From positions 4,512,486 to 4,576,485 of the forward strand of contig NZ_JH993797.1 in NCBI RefSeq assembly GCF_000316115.1: a DNA stretch of 64,000 nucleotides, written 5' to 3'. Positions 26,207 through 35,325 of the stretch are shown one piece after another. The notes beneath the pieces were generated by a model, which worked only from the letters and a program-made list of their open reading frames with translations, was not told the origin of the DNA and did not search any database. A program made the translations under genes and the position numbers. Source of the stretch: Leptolyngbya sp. PCC 7375 (lineage in GTDB: Bacteria; Cyanobacteriota; Cyanobacteriia; Phormidesmidales; Phormidesmidaceae). How positions within the stretch are numbered: the first letter of the stretch is position 1; every line of letters begins with the position of its first letter.

Positions 26207-27027
26207 TGTCTCACGTAGGTTAAACGCCCGTCTTTAATTTGGACCACCGGATGGTTTGATGAGCGTACTAGCTGTTCATCATGGGTGGTAACAATCACCG
26301 TAATGCCAATAGAATTGAGCTTTTCTAAAATTTTGATCACTTGGCGGGAATTATCTCCATCCAAGTTGCCAGTGGGTTCGTCGGCCAGTAGCAAAGGGGG
26401 CGTGCTGACCACTGCACGGGCAATGCTAACCCGTTGTTGCTCTCCTCCAGAGAGCTGATCTGGAAAGCAGCTAGCTTTATGTTGCAGGCCAACCATTCTT
26501 AGAGTGGGCCGTAAACGGCGATTGATTTCCCTACGGCTATAGCCCTGTGCCCAAAGTACAAAGGATACATTCTCTGCAACAGTGCGGCGAGGAATGAGTT
26601 TATAGTCCTGAAAGACAATACCGATGCGCCGACGCAACATGGCCAGCCGGTTTCCTCGCAGTTTAGCCAGGTTTTTGTCATCCACCAGAATCTCGCCTGA
26701 TGTGGCCCGCTCTTGGCCATAGAGCAATTTGAGTAATGTGGATTTGCCAGCCCCCGAAGGCCCAGTCACAAATAGAAAATCGCCCCGTTTGATCTGGAGG
26801 TTAATATTCCGCAGCGCTTGACTGCCGTTATCGTAGACTTTACTAACGCCAGTCAAGGTGACCAGGGGGGGATGGGCACTGTCAGTTTTAGTCTGCTGTT
26901 GTTGCTGAGTTCCTTGCAATGTTGCCGATGCCGATGTCGCCTGAAAGGCTGCATTACGCCTAGATTGTGCATCCGGACGACGACGGCGAGGGTATTGTGT
27001 CTTGGGCGGAGTCACGGCGGATGTCAT
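26203..27027 (-). CDS. ftsE: FtsE-type ABC transporter ATP-binding protein
   Basis: ATPase partner of FtsX in the divisome, regulating peptidoglycan hydrolases. The Walker A is VTGPSGAGKSTLLKLL, the signature LSGGEQQRVSIARA, the Walker B LLLADEPTGNLD and the switch His in VTTHDE. The text IGIVFQDYKLIPRRTVAENV is diagnostic of FtsE. The frame is open to 27135, but the ATG at 27027 (MTSAVTPPK) gives 274 residues with a basic Pro/Gln-rich N-terminal extension and is more likely. ftsX is not adjacent. It converges on the small gene before it, and their stops overlap. Confidence 0.9.
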   Translation of the reverse strand: MTSAVTPPKTQYPRRRRPDAQSRRNAAFQATSASATLQGTQQQQQTKTDSAHPPLVTLTGVSKVYDNGSQALRNINLQIKRGDFLFVTGPSGAGKSTLLKLLYGQERATSGEILVDDKNLAKLRGNRLAMLRRRIGIVFQDYKLIPRRTVAENVSFVLWAQGYSRREINRRLRPTLRMVGLQHKASCFPDQLSGGEQQRVSIARAVVSTPPLLLADEPTGNLDGDNSRQVIKILEKLNSIGITVIVTTHDEQLVRSSNHPVVQIKDGRLTYVRH

Positions 27028-27157
27028 AGGGGCTTTGTGTTGAATGGGGACAGAGCTTACTCGCAATGCATGGGCAGTACTTTTGTCTCTGTACAAGGAT
27101 ATAGGTAATGGGAGGAATGTCCAGTCCCTTGACAATTTTTATTGGATTGTTTCGGTG

Positions 27158-27197
27158 AATGGTTAAGGGGCGTTCTATAGAACGCCCCTTAACCATT
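27158..27197. repeat. 40-bp perfect palindrome (REP-like element)
   Basis: The 40 bases equal their own reverse complement, centred on GTTCTATAGAAC with flanks AAGGGGC/GCCCCTT. It lies 24 bases past the glycosyltransferase stop and about 130 bases before the ftsE start. The element at 29019-29054 has a similar core. Members of such GGGGCGTT-AACGCCCC families are widespread in filamentous cyanobacterial genomes. It may also act as a terminator or RNA-stability element. Confidence 0.9.
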
Positions 27198-27220
27198 ACT
27201 GTTGGCAATGATCTTGGGCA

Positions 27221-27979
27221 TCACACTCGTCGACCTAAGTCATAACCTATAGAACGGAATACAAACTTAGGTAAGGCCAGCATTCTCCGCCAACGCCAGG
27301 GTTCTTGATAGAGTCGGTAAAGCCACTCAAGATTGTTATTGCACATCCAACGAGGAGCTCGTCGCTTCTTCCCTGCCCAGATGTCAAAGCTGCCACCAAC
27401 ACCGACCCAAATTGCGTTGGGGCAGAGCTGACGGTGGTTTGCAATCCATAGTTCTTGGCGGGGGACCCCCAAGCCTACAAAGATTACACTGGGCTGTAAT
27501 TCCTGAAGTTGATGCTGAAATCCTAACTGCTCTGTTTCCGATAGATAGCCATGCTGCGCGATCGCAATATTCAAGTCAGGGAACAGTCGTTGCCAATGTT
27601 CAGCCGCCGCTGTGGCCATGCCAGGCGAACCGCCATAAAAGACGACAGTTTCTGTGGCTTGGAGTTTTTTCAATACGTCCACAGCAAATTCGATGCCGGG
27701 GTAACGTTTTAGAGGATGGCGTTGAACCCACTGAAAATACAGCTTAACGCCTGCTCCATCAGGAAGTACCAGCGTGGCATTTTGAATGATTTGCTGTAGA
27801 TCAGCATTGGCCTCTGCCTGAATACACATTTCTGCATTCAGGGTAACGACATGGCCACCACCACCTGAACGCAGGTGCTCAATGAGCCAGCCTACATAAT
27901 CGGTACTTTGATGTACCGGTAAGCCCATAACAGATAGCTGTTTGAGTGGGCCAACAACAGGCGCGGGTGTGGATACCAT
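27221..27979 (-). CDS. WecG/TagA/CpsF family glycosyltransferase
   Basis: GT26-family enzyme that adds an N-acetylmannosaminyl-type sugar to an undecaprenyl-linked precursor in surface polysaccharide synthesis. It has 252 residues. VVTLNAEMCIQAEAN near residue 44, LVLPDGAGVKL near 70 with the presumed catalytic Asp, and GLGVPRQELWIANH near 172 are the conserved blocks; GVGGSFDIWAGKKRRAP near 193 closes the fold. Single gene among others on the minus strand; no polysaccharide cluster is visible. Confidence 0.9.
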   Translation of the reverse strand: MVSTPAPVVGPLKQLSVMGLPVHQSTDYVGWLIEHLRSGGGGHVVTLNAEMCIQAEANADLQQIIQNATLVLPDGAGVKLYFQWVQRHPLKRYPGIEFAVDVLKKLQATETVVFYGGSPGMATAAAEHWQRLFPDLNIAIAQHGYLSETEQLGFQHQLQELQPSVIFVGLGVPRQELWIANHRQLCPNAIWVGVGGSFDIWAGKKRRAPRWMCNNNLEWLYRLYQEPWRWRRMLALPKFVFRSIGYDLGRRV

Positions 27980-28073
27980 GGACTCAAAACGAGGAAACGA
28001 TTCGATGGAATAATGCCACGCATACCGTATATCGGTTTGCCCAAAAATGGCAAGAGTTATCCTGCTATCTCCC

Positions 28074-28886
28074 CTAGAAATCTTCTTCTTCGTATTCGAT
28101 GACTTTTTTCTTTTGAGGAATGTTTAAAGGTTGGGCTTGATAAGGCTCTTCTTCCGGGATGGCCTGTTCCACGGGCGGACGGGAGGGTTGTTCAAGCTCC
28201 AACCGTTGAGGTGGTGCCGCTTCACGACGAGGGGCGGGAACTTCTTGTTTGAGCCCTGAGGGCAATTGATTGCTGGCAGACGTGGGCATGATATAGCCAT
28301 CATCCTCTCGTTCCCAGGGAGCTGAGCCTAAGCCAAGACGTTCTAGGAGCCCCACGCTGATCTGTTTCAGTTTTTCCTCTGAACCTTCAAAAACAATAAT
28401 GCGGTCTGGCCCAGTGCTCACAATCTCTTCAACAGGTAGCTCGTAGGAACTAATCACCTGGTCTGGAATCTGGGGTAATCCCATGGACGCAATTACAAGG
28501 GATAGCAGTTTGCCACTGACCACATCAAATTTGAATCCACGGACACGGCCCAGACCTTCACCTGACTCAGTGATGACTTCGCTTTTGACCAGATTGGTAT
28601 AGTTGGCCACACTAATGTCATCCTCGATGGCTGAATCATCATCAACTAAGATGACATCGCCAATTTGACGAATGCTGCTCAGCAACATGATCTGTTCTGG
28701 CCCAGACACTACTTTAGATAGGATGTTATCCCGTAGTCCCAAAGCAACCACTTCGCCACCTTCACCTCGACCTCGATCTATATCTACCCACAGTTGACTC
28801 ACTACCCCCAGACGACGGCCTGTAGAACGGGTAATCACTTGGGTGCCAATCATGTCGGAACGCAGCCGACTTTGCTCAAAACTCAT
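28074..28886 (-). CDS. PRC-barrel domain protein (two copies)
   Basis: A 270-residue soluble protein with two PRC-barrel folds: residues 8-90 (DMIGTQVITRSTGRRLGVV) and about 95-170 (LVKSEVITESGEGLGRVRGFKFD). A Pro/Glu-rich tail ends in KKKVIEYEEEDF. PRC-barrels occur in RimM and in photosynthetic reaction-centre H subunits. The double-PRC cyanobacterial form has been linked in the literature to thylakoid biogenesis factors, but I cannot assign a specific role from sequence. Confidence 0.88.
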   Translation of the reverse strand: MSFEQSRLRSDMIGTQVITRSTGRRLGVVSQLWVDIDRGRGEGGEVVALGLRDNILSKVVSGPEQIMLLSSIRQIGDVILVDDDSAIEDDISVANYTNLVKSEVITESGEGLGRVRGFKFDVVSGKLLSLVIASMGLPQIPDQVISSYELPVEEIVSTGPDRIIVFEGSEEKLKQISVGLLERLGLGSAPWEREDDGYIMPTSASNQLPSGLKQEVPAPRREAAPPQRLELEQPSRPPVEQAIPEEEPYQAQPLNIPQKKKVIEYEEEDF

Positions 28887-29018
28887 CGTTTGGGGTCTAC
28901 TGTGTGGTGTCTATAGGGTCTGCTTGACCAGCGTGCATGTTTCTTAATTGACAGAAACGTGCTTCATCACATTACACCCTATACATCGATTTTTTGACAG
29001 TGTGTGAAACCGTATTGG

Positions 29019-29054
29019 ATTTGTAGAGGCGTTGCATGGAACGCCTCTACAAAT
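29019..29054. repeat. REP-like stem-loop downstream of smc
   Basis: ATTTGTAGAGGCGTT (29019-29033) pairs perfectly with AACGCCTCTACAAAT (29040-29054) around the loop GCATGG. It ends 5 bases before the smc stop codon at 29059, so on the minus strand it directly follows smc and could end its transcript. The core GTAGAGGCGTTGCATG is of the well-known GTAGGGGCGTTGCATGC type dispersed in cyanobacteria. Confidence 0.9.
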
Positions 29055-29058
29055 CTAT

Positions 29059-32000
29059 TTACCCTCCGCCGGAGGCTCGCTGCAGGTTAATCCCCAGTAC
29101 CTGCGTGTAGGCTCCTCTAGCTTGAGTCACGCCGATGGTGCGTTCGGCAGACTCGATCATGGGGCGTCGAAGACTAACAACCATAAATTGTGCCTGTTGC
29201 GCCTGGTGACGAATCATTTTGGAAAGGCGTTCGACGTTGGCACCGTCTAGGAACATATCTACCTCGTCAAAGGCATAGAAGGGGGAGGGACGATAGCGTT
29301 GTAGGGCAAAGATAAAACTGAGGGCGGTGAGGGATTTTTCTCCACCCGACATGGACGCGAGCCGACGAACGGGCTTGCCCTTGGGGTGGGCAACTAGATT
29401 TAAGCCACCATTAAAGGGATCTTGGGGATCGTCGAGCTGCAGATATCCATCTCCATCAGAGAGTTGCGCGAAAATGGCTTGGAAGTTTTTGTTGACCGCT
29501 TCAAATGCTTCTTGGAATGCGTGACGACGCAGAGTGGTGAAGTTTTCAATACGCAGCAATAGCTCTGTACGCTCCTCTTCCAAGGTGGTGAGCTTATTGG
29601 TTAGTTCTTCCAGACGTTCCTGAGTGCGTTTATATTCTTCAAGGGCCAACATATTGACTGGCTCCATAGCTTCAAGACGACGTTGTAGAGACTTAAGCTG
29701 TTTTTGCAACGCTTCTAGTGTCAGGTCTTCAGGAATCTCAGGCAGTGGACTTGGGAGTTCAGCTTGTTTGGTTTCGATGGCTATCTGTAGCTCGCTGAGC
29801 TGTTGCTGTCGCTCTTGCTGAGTTTCGCTAAGTTTTTGTTGCTGCCACTCTAGCTGCTGTAGCTGGTTGCGTTGTTCCCGTAGTTGATGTTCTTTGAGAT
29901 CGCGTTCTGCCTTCTCACCTGCTAAGGTCTTGTCTAGCTCAGCCAGGGCTGCCTGGGTGGTTATAATCTCTTGCTTCAGCTCTGCCTGCTGCTTATTAAT
30001 CTCTGTCTGTTGATTAATTTGACCCTGTTGCTGTTGACGACCTTGTGCCAGGCTTTGCTGGTTGGTTTGAATTTTCTCCTGTAAGCGTTGGCGTTGAGCC
30101 TCTAGTTCATTCTGTCGCTGCTGGGCGATTTGTAATAGCTGTTGACGCTCTGTCAGTTCGGCTTCTAAGGCTCGAACTTTACCCTGAGCCTGTTGCCATT
30201 CGCTATGGGTTTGGGATTCCTCTAAAGCTGTCAGTTCTTGGCGCTTTTGTATCAGTTGTCCTTCCTGGTCGGGAAGAGCGGTTTCCAACTGCTGCAAACG
30301 CTGTTGGGCAGCGGCATATTCAGATTGATATTGCTGTCGCTGCTGCTGTGCTTTTTCTAGACGTTGCTGTAGTTGCTGTTGCTGTTGCTGGGCTTGGGTG
30401 TTTTGTAACTGCTGTTCGCGGTAGCTTTGGCGGGTTTCGATCAATGTCTGAGATTGGGCTTTGACCGTGGCATCGGCCTGGGCAAGGGCGCGATCGCAAC
30501 TCACTAAAATCCGCTCAATTTCTTGCAGCCGTTCTCGTAAGGCTTTCGCTTCCGCAGACTCTCCGGCTTCAACCGTGCCAAAATGTAGTCGACCCTGACG
30601 CCGCAGGCTACCGCCGGTCATCGCGCCGCTGCTTTCTAACACTTCACCATCCAGGGTGACCATGCGAAACTTACCGAGATGGCGGCGCGCATCGTCGAGA
30701 CGCTCAAAAACAGTGGTGTTGCCAAAGACAAAGGCAAACACTTCTCGGTACATGTCATCGCATTCAATCAGGTCGACAGCGTAGTCGATAAAGCCATCAG
30801 GGCGTTCCCATCGACCTAACCTTTGACCCCGAGGCGCGCGGATAGAGTTCAGCGGTAAGAAGGTGGCTCGACCAGCGCGCTTGCGTTTAAGAATGTCGAT
30901 GCCTCGGGCGGCAACGCCGTCATGTTCAACGACCAAATAACCCAATCTTGCTCCAGCGGCAATTTCTAGCGCGGTTTGATATTTAGGATCTACACGCCCC
31001 AATTGGGCCACTAGACCGCAAATACCGGTCAGACCGCTGTTAATCAAAACTTCCGTGGCCTGGGTCCCACGGGTTTCTTGGAGTGCCTGCTCCTGGGCTT
31101 CCAGCTTGTCTAACTCTCGCTGCTTTTCCCGTTGTTCCCGTAGCAATCGGTCACGGGTTTCGCGTTGGGTCTTAAGCTCCTGTTCAGCTGTTGCTACACC
31201 CTGTGCTAGGGTCTGAATTTTTTCTTCTGTACTGTGGAGTTCAGGTTCTGCGGTTTGAGGGGCGGTGTTGAGTTCAGCTTCCAGACTCTGAATTGCATCG
31301 GTTTGGGCTGTGATTTGGCTTTGCAGTTGATTTAAGCGTTCCTGCAGTCGTACCTGTTCAGCTCGCTGAGGTTCCAGTGCTTTAAGCAGTGCTTCTACTT
31401 CGCGACGTAGGTTTGTCTGAGATTCGACCCAGGCTTGGGAGGCGGTTGCGATCGCACTCGTTGCCTCTCGACTTTCCTCCACCGCCTGCGCGGCTCGATC
31501 TCGCGTTGCTTGCAGTTGAACGATCTCGTTGCTGGTAAGGACATACAGCTGCTGACCCAGGGACTCTAACGCTTGACTGTGCTGTTGCAACTCAACTTGA
31601 GTGGCCTGAAGCTTGGCTGCTAGGTCCCGTGTCGATTGGCTGAGGGCCTGCTCCTGACGTTCAAGCTGCCGCAGTTCGGCTTCTTGTGTAGCCAATTTAG
31701 ACTGCAGAGCTAAGTGCTCATCTTCGCCCAGAGCTTTAACTTTGGTGTTAAGGACATCTAGCTCAGCGGCGGTGGTTTCAATTAACTTGACCAGGGTGAG
31801 GCGCTGTTCAGCCAATTTAGTCGCCTTTTCCTTGCCTTGGCTAATCTGGCGCTCTAAATTATCAGCTTGTTCCTGTTGTTGACGCCACCCTAAAACCGCT
31901 TGCCACTGGGTCTTTTCCTGGAGTGTCGCTTTGAGTTGCTTATACTTTTCAGCCTTTTTACGATCTTGATCAAGCCGTTCTAGTTGGTCGATTAATTCTC

Positions 32001-32907
32001 GCTCCACAATGCGAAAGCGTTCTTCACGTTCCCGCACCATATCAAGCTTGAGCTTTGCCTGGTCAATTTTCCGATCAAATGATGCCACCCCTGCCAGTTC
32101 GTCGATAATTTCTCGACGCTCGCGCCCCTTCATCGAGATGATGCTGGTAACGTCCCCCTGTAGGACTACGTTGTAGCCTTCAGGATAGATGCGAAATCGT
32201 TGTAACTGTTCATGCAACTCAGTCAGGGTGCAGGGCTGGCCATCAATAAAATAATTTGATGTGTAAGTGCCTTGGGCTGTGACCCGCAGGCGACGAGTCA
32301 CGCTCCATTCTCGCGGTAACGGAACCACATTATCAGGAGCACTAGCATTGCTGGCCTGCCCATTGGCTTCGGCACCATTCTGATTAGCTGGAGTTGTGGT
32401 TGACGCTACCGATAATGTTGGATCTGTCGAGCCCCCATGATCGGTAGCGTTGATGTCTGGTTCTAAATTTGTTTCAGGACCTTCTGTATCGTTAGGCTCT
32501 TGAGCTTCCTGCTCTGGATTTGTGGCCTCTACCTCTACCGAATTCGCTGCTGTATCTAAGTTGTCATGGATGCCACTTTCTTCCTCTTCCATCTGCCGAT
32601 CTTGAGGATTACTGTCGTCATCACTTAAAAGTTCTGGTGAGATATCGCTGATGTCAAACGTGACTGTGACGCTGGCTTCTGATGTGGAGCGTCGACTGGC
32701 ATGATTTTGATTAACCAGATCTGGCAAGCGCTCAGCTCGCATACCCTTAGAACTGGCTAACCCTAAACAGAATAGAAGTGCATCAAGGATGTTCGACTTT
32801 CCCGAACCATTGGGTCCAGAAATAACGGTAAAACCCGGTAACAGAGGGACCTGAGTCGTACCTCCAAAAGATTTAAAGTGGGAGAGTTCAACTCGCTTTA
32901 CATGCAC
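29059..32907 (-). CDS. smc: Chromosome segregation protein SMC
   Basis: Condensin ATPase that organises and segregates the chromosome with ScpA and ScpB. It has 1,282 residues, longer than the usual 1,170-1,200. The N-terminal head has SGPNGSGKSNILDAL near residue 30. Two Gln-rich coiled coils flank a hinge (TGICGLVAQLGRVDPKY to LNSIRAPRGQRLGRWERPDGF) near 625-710. The C-terminal head has the signature ASMSGGEKSLTALSF and the Walker B FYAFDEVDMFLD. An acidic Asn/Thr/Glu-rich insert of about 105 residues (positions 92-196; DNA 32320-32634) interrupts the N-terminal head before WSVTRRLRV. scpA and scpB are not in the window. Confidence 0.96.
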   Translation of the reverse strand: MHVKRVELSHFKSFGGTTQVPLLPGFTVISGPNGSGKSNILDALLFCLGLASSKGMRAERLPDLVNQNHASRRSTSEASVTVTFDISDISPELLSDDDSNPQDRQMEEEESGIHDNLDTAANSVEVEATNPEQEAQEPNDTEGPETNLEPDINATDHGGSTDPTLSVASTTTPANQNGAEANGQASNASAPDNVVPLPREWSVTRRLRVTAQGTYTSNYFIDGQPCTLTELHEQLQRFRIYPEGYNVVLQGDVTSIISMKGRERREIIDELAGVASFDRKIDQAKLKLDMVREREERFRIVERELIDQLERLDQDRKKAEKYKQLKATLQEKTQWQAVLGWRQQQEQADNLERQISQGKEKATKLAEQRLTLVKLIETTAAELDVLNTKVKALGEDEHLALQSKLATQEAELRQLERQEQALSQSTRDLAAKLQATQVELQQHSQALESLGQQLYVLTSNEIVQLQATRDRAAQAVEESREATSAIATASQAWVESQTNLRREVEALLKALEPQRAEQVRLQERLNQLQSQITAQTDAIQSLEAELNTAPQTAEPELHSTEEKIQTLAQGVATAEQELKTQRETRDRLLREQREKQRELDKLEAQEQALQETRGTQATEVLINSGLTGICGLVAQLGRVDPKYQTALEIAAGARLGYLVVEHDGVAARGIDILKRKRAGRATFLPLNSIRAPRGQRLGRWERPDGFIDYAVDLIECDDMYREVFAFVFGNTTVFERLDDARRHLGKFRMVTLDGEVLESSGAMTGGSLRRQGRLHFGTVEAGESAEAKALRERLQEIERILVSCDRALAQADATVKAQSQTLIETRQSYREQQLQNTQAQQQQQQLQQRLEKAQQQRQQYQSEYAAAQQRLQQLETALPDQEGQLIQKRQELTALEESQTHSEWQQAQGKVRALEAELTERQQLLQIAQQRQNELEAQRQRLQEKIQTNQQSLAQGRQQQQGQINQQTEINKQQAELKQEIITTQAALAELDKTLAGEKAERDLKEHQLREQRNQLQQLEWQQQKLSETQQERQQQLSELQIAIETKQAELPSPLPEIPEDLTLEALQKQLKSLQRRLEAMEPVNMLALEEYKRTQERLEELTNKLTTLEEERTELLLRIENFTTLRRHAFQEAFEAVNKNFQAIFAQLSDGDGYLQLDDPQDPFNGGLNLVAHPKGKPVRRLASMSGGEKSLTALSFIFALQRYRPSPFYAFDEVDMFLDGANVERLSKMIRHQAQQAQFMVVSLRRPMIESAERTIGVTQARGAYTQVLGINLQRASGGG

Positions 32908-33299
32908 AAAGCAAACGCACTCGAACTAGTGCGTACAAGTGTACTTAGACCATAGCATTTGCGTTCCATGTACAGCCAGTGCAATGGGGGATCAACAACT
33001 GCTGTAAAGAACGATGGCTCTCCAAACAGCAAGACTTGGTGGGGCAATCCAAGAAGCTAAAATAATCTAGCCAGTAATGTGTAAAGCGGATTATTTATTT
33101 AGCCAGACTATAGTTTGCCAGGTTTTGTTGAAATCGCAAGATAACCTTATCCAATTTCCAGCATTCGTGTCTACGATGCAGGCTACCTTAGGATAGTTCT
33201 AAAATGACTACGGGAAGACAAAGACCTTTATTTGCCTAGGGCGTATCCAAATGGGACCCTGATGGTTGAGCTGGTGGGAGTTGCAGTTCTACATATGTT
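32908..33299. other. Divergent spacer between smc and the YqgF-like gene
   Basis: About 390 bases with no supported gene. A 7-bp stem, ACGCACT/AGTGCGT at 32915-32934, lies just upstream of the smc start on its leader. The rest shows no repeat or RNA that I recognise; it should contain both promoters. Confidence 0.6.
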
Positions 33300-33344
33300 G
33301 TGTACTTTGAATTCCAGTATTTCCTTTTTCCTCTGGTTTGCTCT

Positions 33345-33791
33345 GTGTCCTCCACTGTTTTTTCTAAACTATCTCAGCCGGTTATTTTAGGATTTGACCC
33401 AGGCCGCTCTAAGTGTGGTCTCGCCATTGTTGGGGTAGATCGCTCATTGTGCTACCACGAGGTGGTGCCGGCTGAGGATGTGGTTGAGCATATTGAATCC
33501 CTACGTCAGACCTATCCTATCTCGCTGATTGTTATGGGGGACCAGACTGGGGCTAAAATCTGGAAACAGGAGTTATCGCAGCGACTACGAGAAAGTCCCA
33601 ATATCATTTTGGTGGATGAGCGTTATAGCAGTCTGGAAGCTCGCGATCGCTATTGGGAAATGTTTCCCCCTAAAGGTTTGAATCGGATATTGCCCCAGAG
33701 TATGCGCAGTATTCCTCGCCCCATTGATGATATCGTCGCGATTTTATTAATTGAGCGATACCTCAACAAGCTGACTGAAGTCGAGCTGTGA
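33345..33791 (+). CDS. RuvC-fold YqgF-related protein
   Basis: RNase H/RuvC-fold protein related to the YqgF (pre-16S rRNA nuclease/RuvX) family, about 149 residues. VILGFDPGRSKCGLAIVG near residue 12 supplies the first catalytic Asp, LIVMGDQTG near 63 and VDERYSS near 90 follow, and IDDIVAILLIERYL near 130 supplies the last acidic pair. This short cyanobacterial version is distinct from canonical RuvX. The start is GTG 33345 (MSSTVFSKLSQ); the frame is open to GTG 33300, but the extra residues are hydrophobic and unlikely. Confidence 0.8.
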   Translation: MSSTVFSKLSQPVILGFDPGRSKCGLAIVGVDRSLCYHEVVPAEDVVEHIESLRQTYPISLIVMGDQTGAKIWKQELSQRLRESPNIILVDERYSSLEARDRYWEMFPPKGLNRILPQSMRSIPRPIDDIVAILLIERYLNKLTEVEL

Positions 33792-33848
33792 TTTTGCCAG
33801 ATGTTTTATATTTCGCTATCCAAGCAATTTAATATCTCTAAAAGTTCA

Positions 33849-33905
33849 ACGCCGAACTTTGAAACATCAGCCAGGAGACGCCGAACTTTGAAACATCAGC
33901 CAGGA
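33849..33905. repeat. Tandem 28/29-bp duplication at the end of the MlaE gene
   Basis: ACGCCGAACTTTGAAACATC and the following 8 bases (33849-33876) are repeated exactly at 33878-33905, one base apart, so the unit is 29 bp. The MlaE stop codon (33867-33869) is inside the first copy on the plus-strand map. Because 29 is not a multiple of three, the duplication shifts the frame of the permease C-terminus. Confidence 0.95.
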
Positions 33906-34652
33906 TAGGAAAAAATTACTAATGAAAATAGCCAGTAGGGCGGTCACCACTGCTGTTGTGGTTGATTGCCCCACACCTTTGGCTCCCCCTGTTGTGGTTA
34001 AGCCCCAGCTCGAACCAATGATTGCTATGAGGCCGCCAAATACGAGGGCTTTGATGATTGCAGCGACTAAATCCCTGACCTCTAGAAACAGCCTTGCTGA
34101 GTCTAGAAAGACAGTTTGGGAAATATTGAACATTGTGCTTGTGATCAGCAAACCCCCCGTCATACCTGTAATGAATGACAGGATTGTTAGCAGAGGCAGC
34201 ATCAGCGCACAGGCAACAACTCGGGGCAATACCAGGTAGTCAACTGGGTCTGTCTTCAGGAGCTGCAACGCATCAATCTGCTCGGTCACTTGCATAGTGC
34301 CAATTTCAGCTGCAAATGCAGAGCCAACCCGACCAGCAATGATCACGGCAGTTAACACTGGGGCTAGCTCCCTTGCCAGCGTCAACGCTAGCACTCCACC
34401 AACGGCTGTGCTAGCTCCAAAGTTAATAAATTCACGGGTGACCTGAATTGTGAACACCATACCGACGAAGCTGGCAGTCACCAAAGTGATCAGCAAAGAC
34501 TCTGGTCCCACGGCAGCCATTTGCTCAATGGTGTTACGCCGATGTAAAGGACGAGTTGCGAGGTGAACAATGACTTGACCACCCAGTAGAATGGCAGCCA
34601 TCAAACGCTGACCCCATTTGGCAAGGCTCGACGTAGGAAATGCAGCAGACAA
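33867..34652 (-). CDS. MlaE/YrbE-type lipid ABC transporter permease
   Basis: Membrane permease of the MCE/Mla phospholipid transport system, 261 residues with five or six hydrophobic segments. VGPESLLITLVTASFVGMVFTIQV near residue 48 and ALTLARELAPVLTAVIIAGRVGSAFAAEIGTM near 88 are the family signature. The start is TTG 34652 (MSAAFPTSS), backed by AAGGAG nine bases upstream. The ATPase and MCE partners are not adjacent, as is common in cyanobacteria. The C-terminus reads FLSWLMFQSSASPG because of the 29-bp duplication; without it the end would be SSALNF. Confidence 0.9.
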   Translation of the reverse strand: MSAAFPTSSLAKWGQRLMAAILLGGQVIVHLATRPLHRRNTIEQMAAVGPESLLITLVTASFVGMVFTIQVTREFINFGASTAVGGVLALTLARELAPVLTAVIIAGRVGSAFAAEIGTMQVTEQIDALQLLKTDPVDYLVLPRVVACALMLPLLTILSFITGMTGGLLITSTMFNISQTVFLDSARLFLEVRDLVAAIIKALVFGGLIAIIGSSWGLTTTGGAKGVGQSTTTAVVTALLAIFISNFFLSWLMFQSSASPG

Positions 34653-34872
34653 AGGGTATGACTCCTTAGAGGCGGGGTAGCAATGAATGTTTGAGCATGA
34701 GGCTTAATTATTTTAATGGGTTAAGCAATGGGTTAAGGCAAGACTCTAAATGCTCCGTAGTTTTATGAAAATTTAAGATTCCTCAAGTTGACGCCCATAT
34801 CCAATTATTGCTCGTATTGTTGGGGTGGTTGTTCCTTATGCCCATGCAGCCAAAATATGGCAGGAGGTAGAG

Positions 34873-35151
34873 ATGGGTTTGCAGTTATTTAGTTCTTTAG
34901 TGCTGACATTGGGCATCTGCTTTTTGCTGCCTGCAGCTGGCATGGGAGTAGCGTTAGGCGCTTTGACCTTGGGCGTTTGGTCGCCGTTATCGACCATTAG
35001 TGCTGTAGGTAAAGATTGTATGGTGGATTTTTTGATCACCTTTGGTGCAGGCAACATGGTTCAAGGTTTTGTAATTATTTGCTTAACCATCAGTATTGTG
35101 GGTGGCTTATTCGATATGTTTACGTTTTACAAATATCTCTATTTGAAATAG
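34873..35151 (+). CDS. Small membrane protein, unknown function
   Basis: A 92-residue hydrophobic protein with about three membrane segments (LQLFSSLVLTLGICFLLPAA; VALGALTLGVWSPL; IICLTISIVGGLFDMFTFY). I do not recognise the family. The ATG at 34873 is preferred because AGGAGG lies five bases upstream; the frame to 34825 adds 16 residues with no such site. It is divergent from the MlaE permease and 174 bases before the M16 pair. Confidence 0.75.
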   Translation: MGLQLFSSLVLTLGICFLLPAAGMGVALGALTLGVWSPLSTISAVGKDCMVDFLITFGAGNMVQGFVIICLTISIVGGLFDMFTFYKYLYLK

Positions 35152-35325
35152 AGAGTTTGCCGGAGCGTGTGAATATATCAGCCAGCTTGACTATTTAACA
35201 GGACAATATTTACTCTCACGGCATTAGGGCAAATATTTAGTGATTTCACTGAATCATCAATATATTGTTGGCACAACATAAAGAAAAGTATCTATGCTGG
35301 TAACGGTATTTTGCGCTGAGGTGCT

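Noticed and set aside
30045..30464. 139-codon plus-strand frame inside smc
   Set aside because: Arises from the Gln-rich repetitive coiled-coil codons read in antisense; no independent support.
35016..35198. 60-codon frame overlapping the small membrane protein gene
   Set aside because: Out of frame with the gene that has a good ribosome-binding site and membrane segments.
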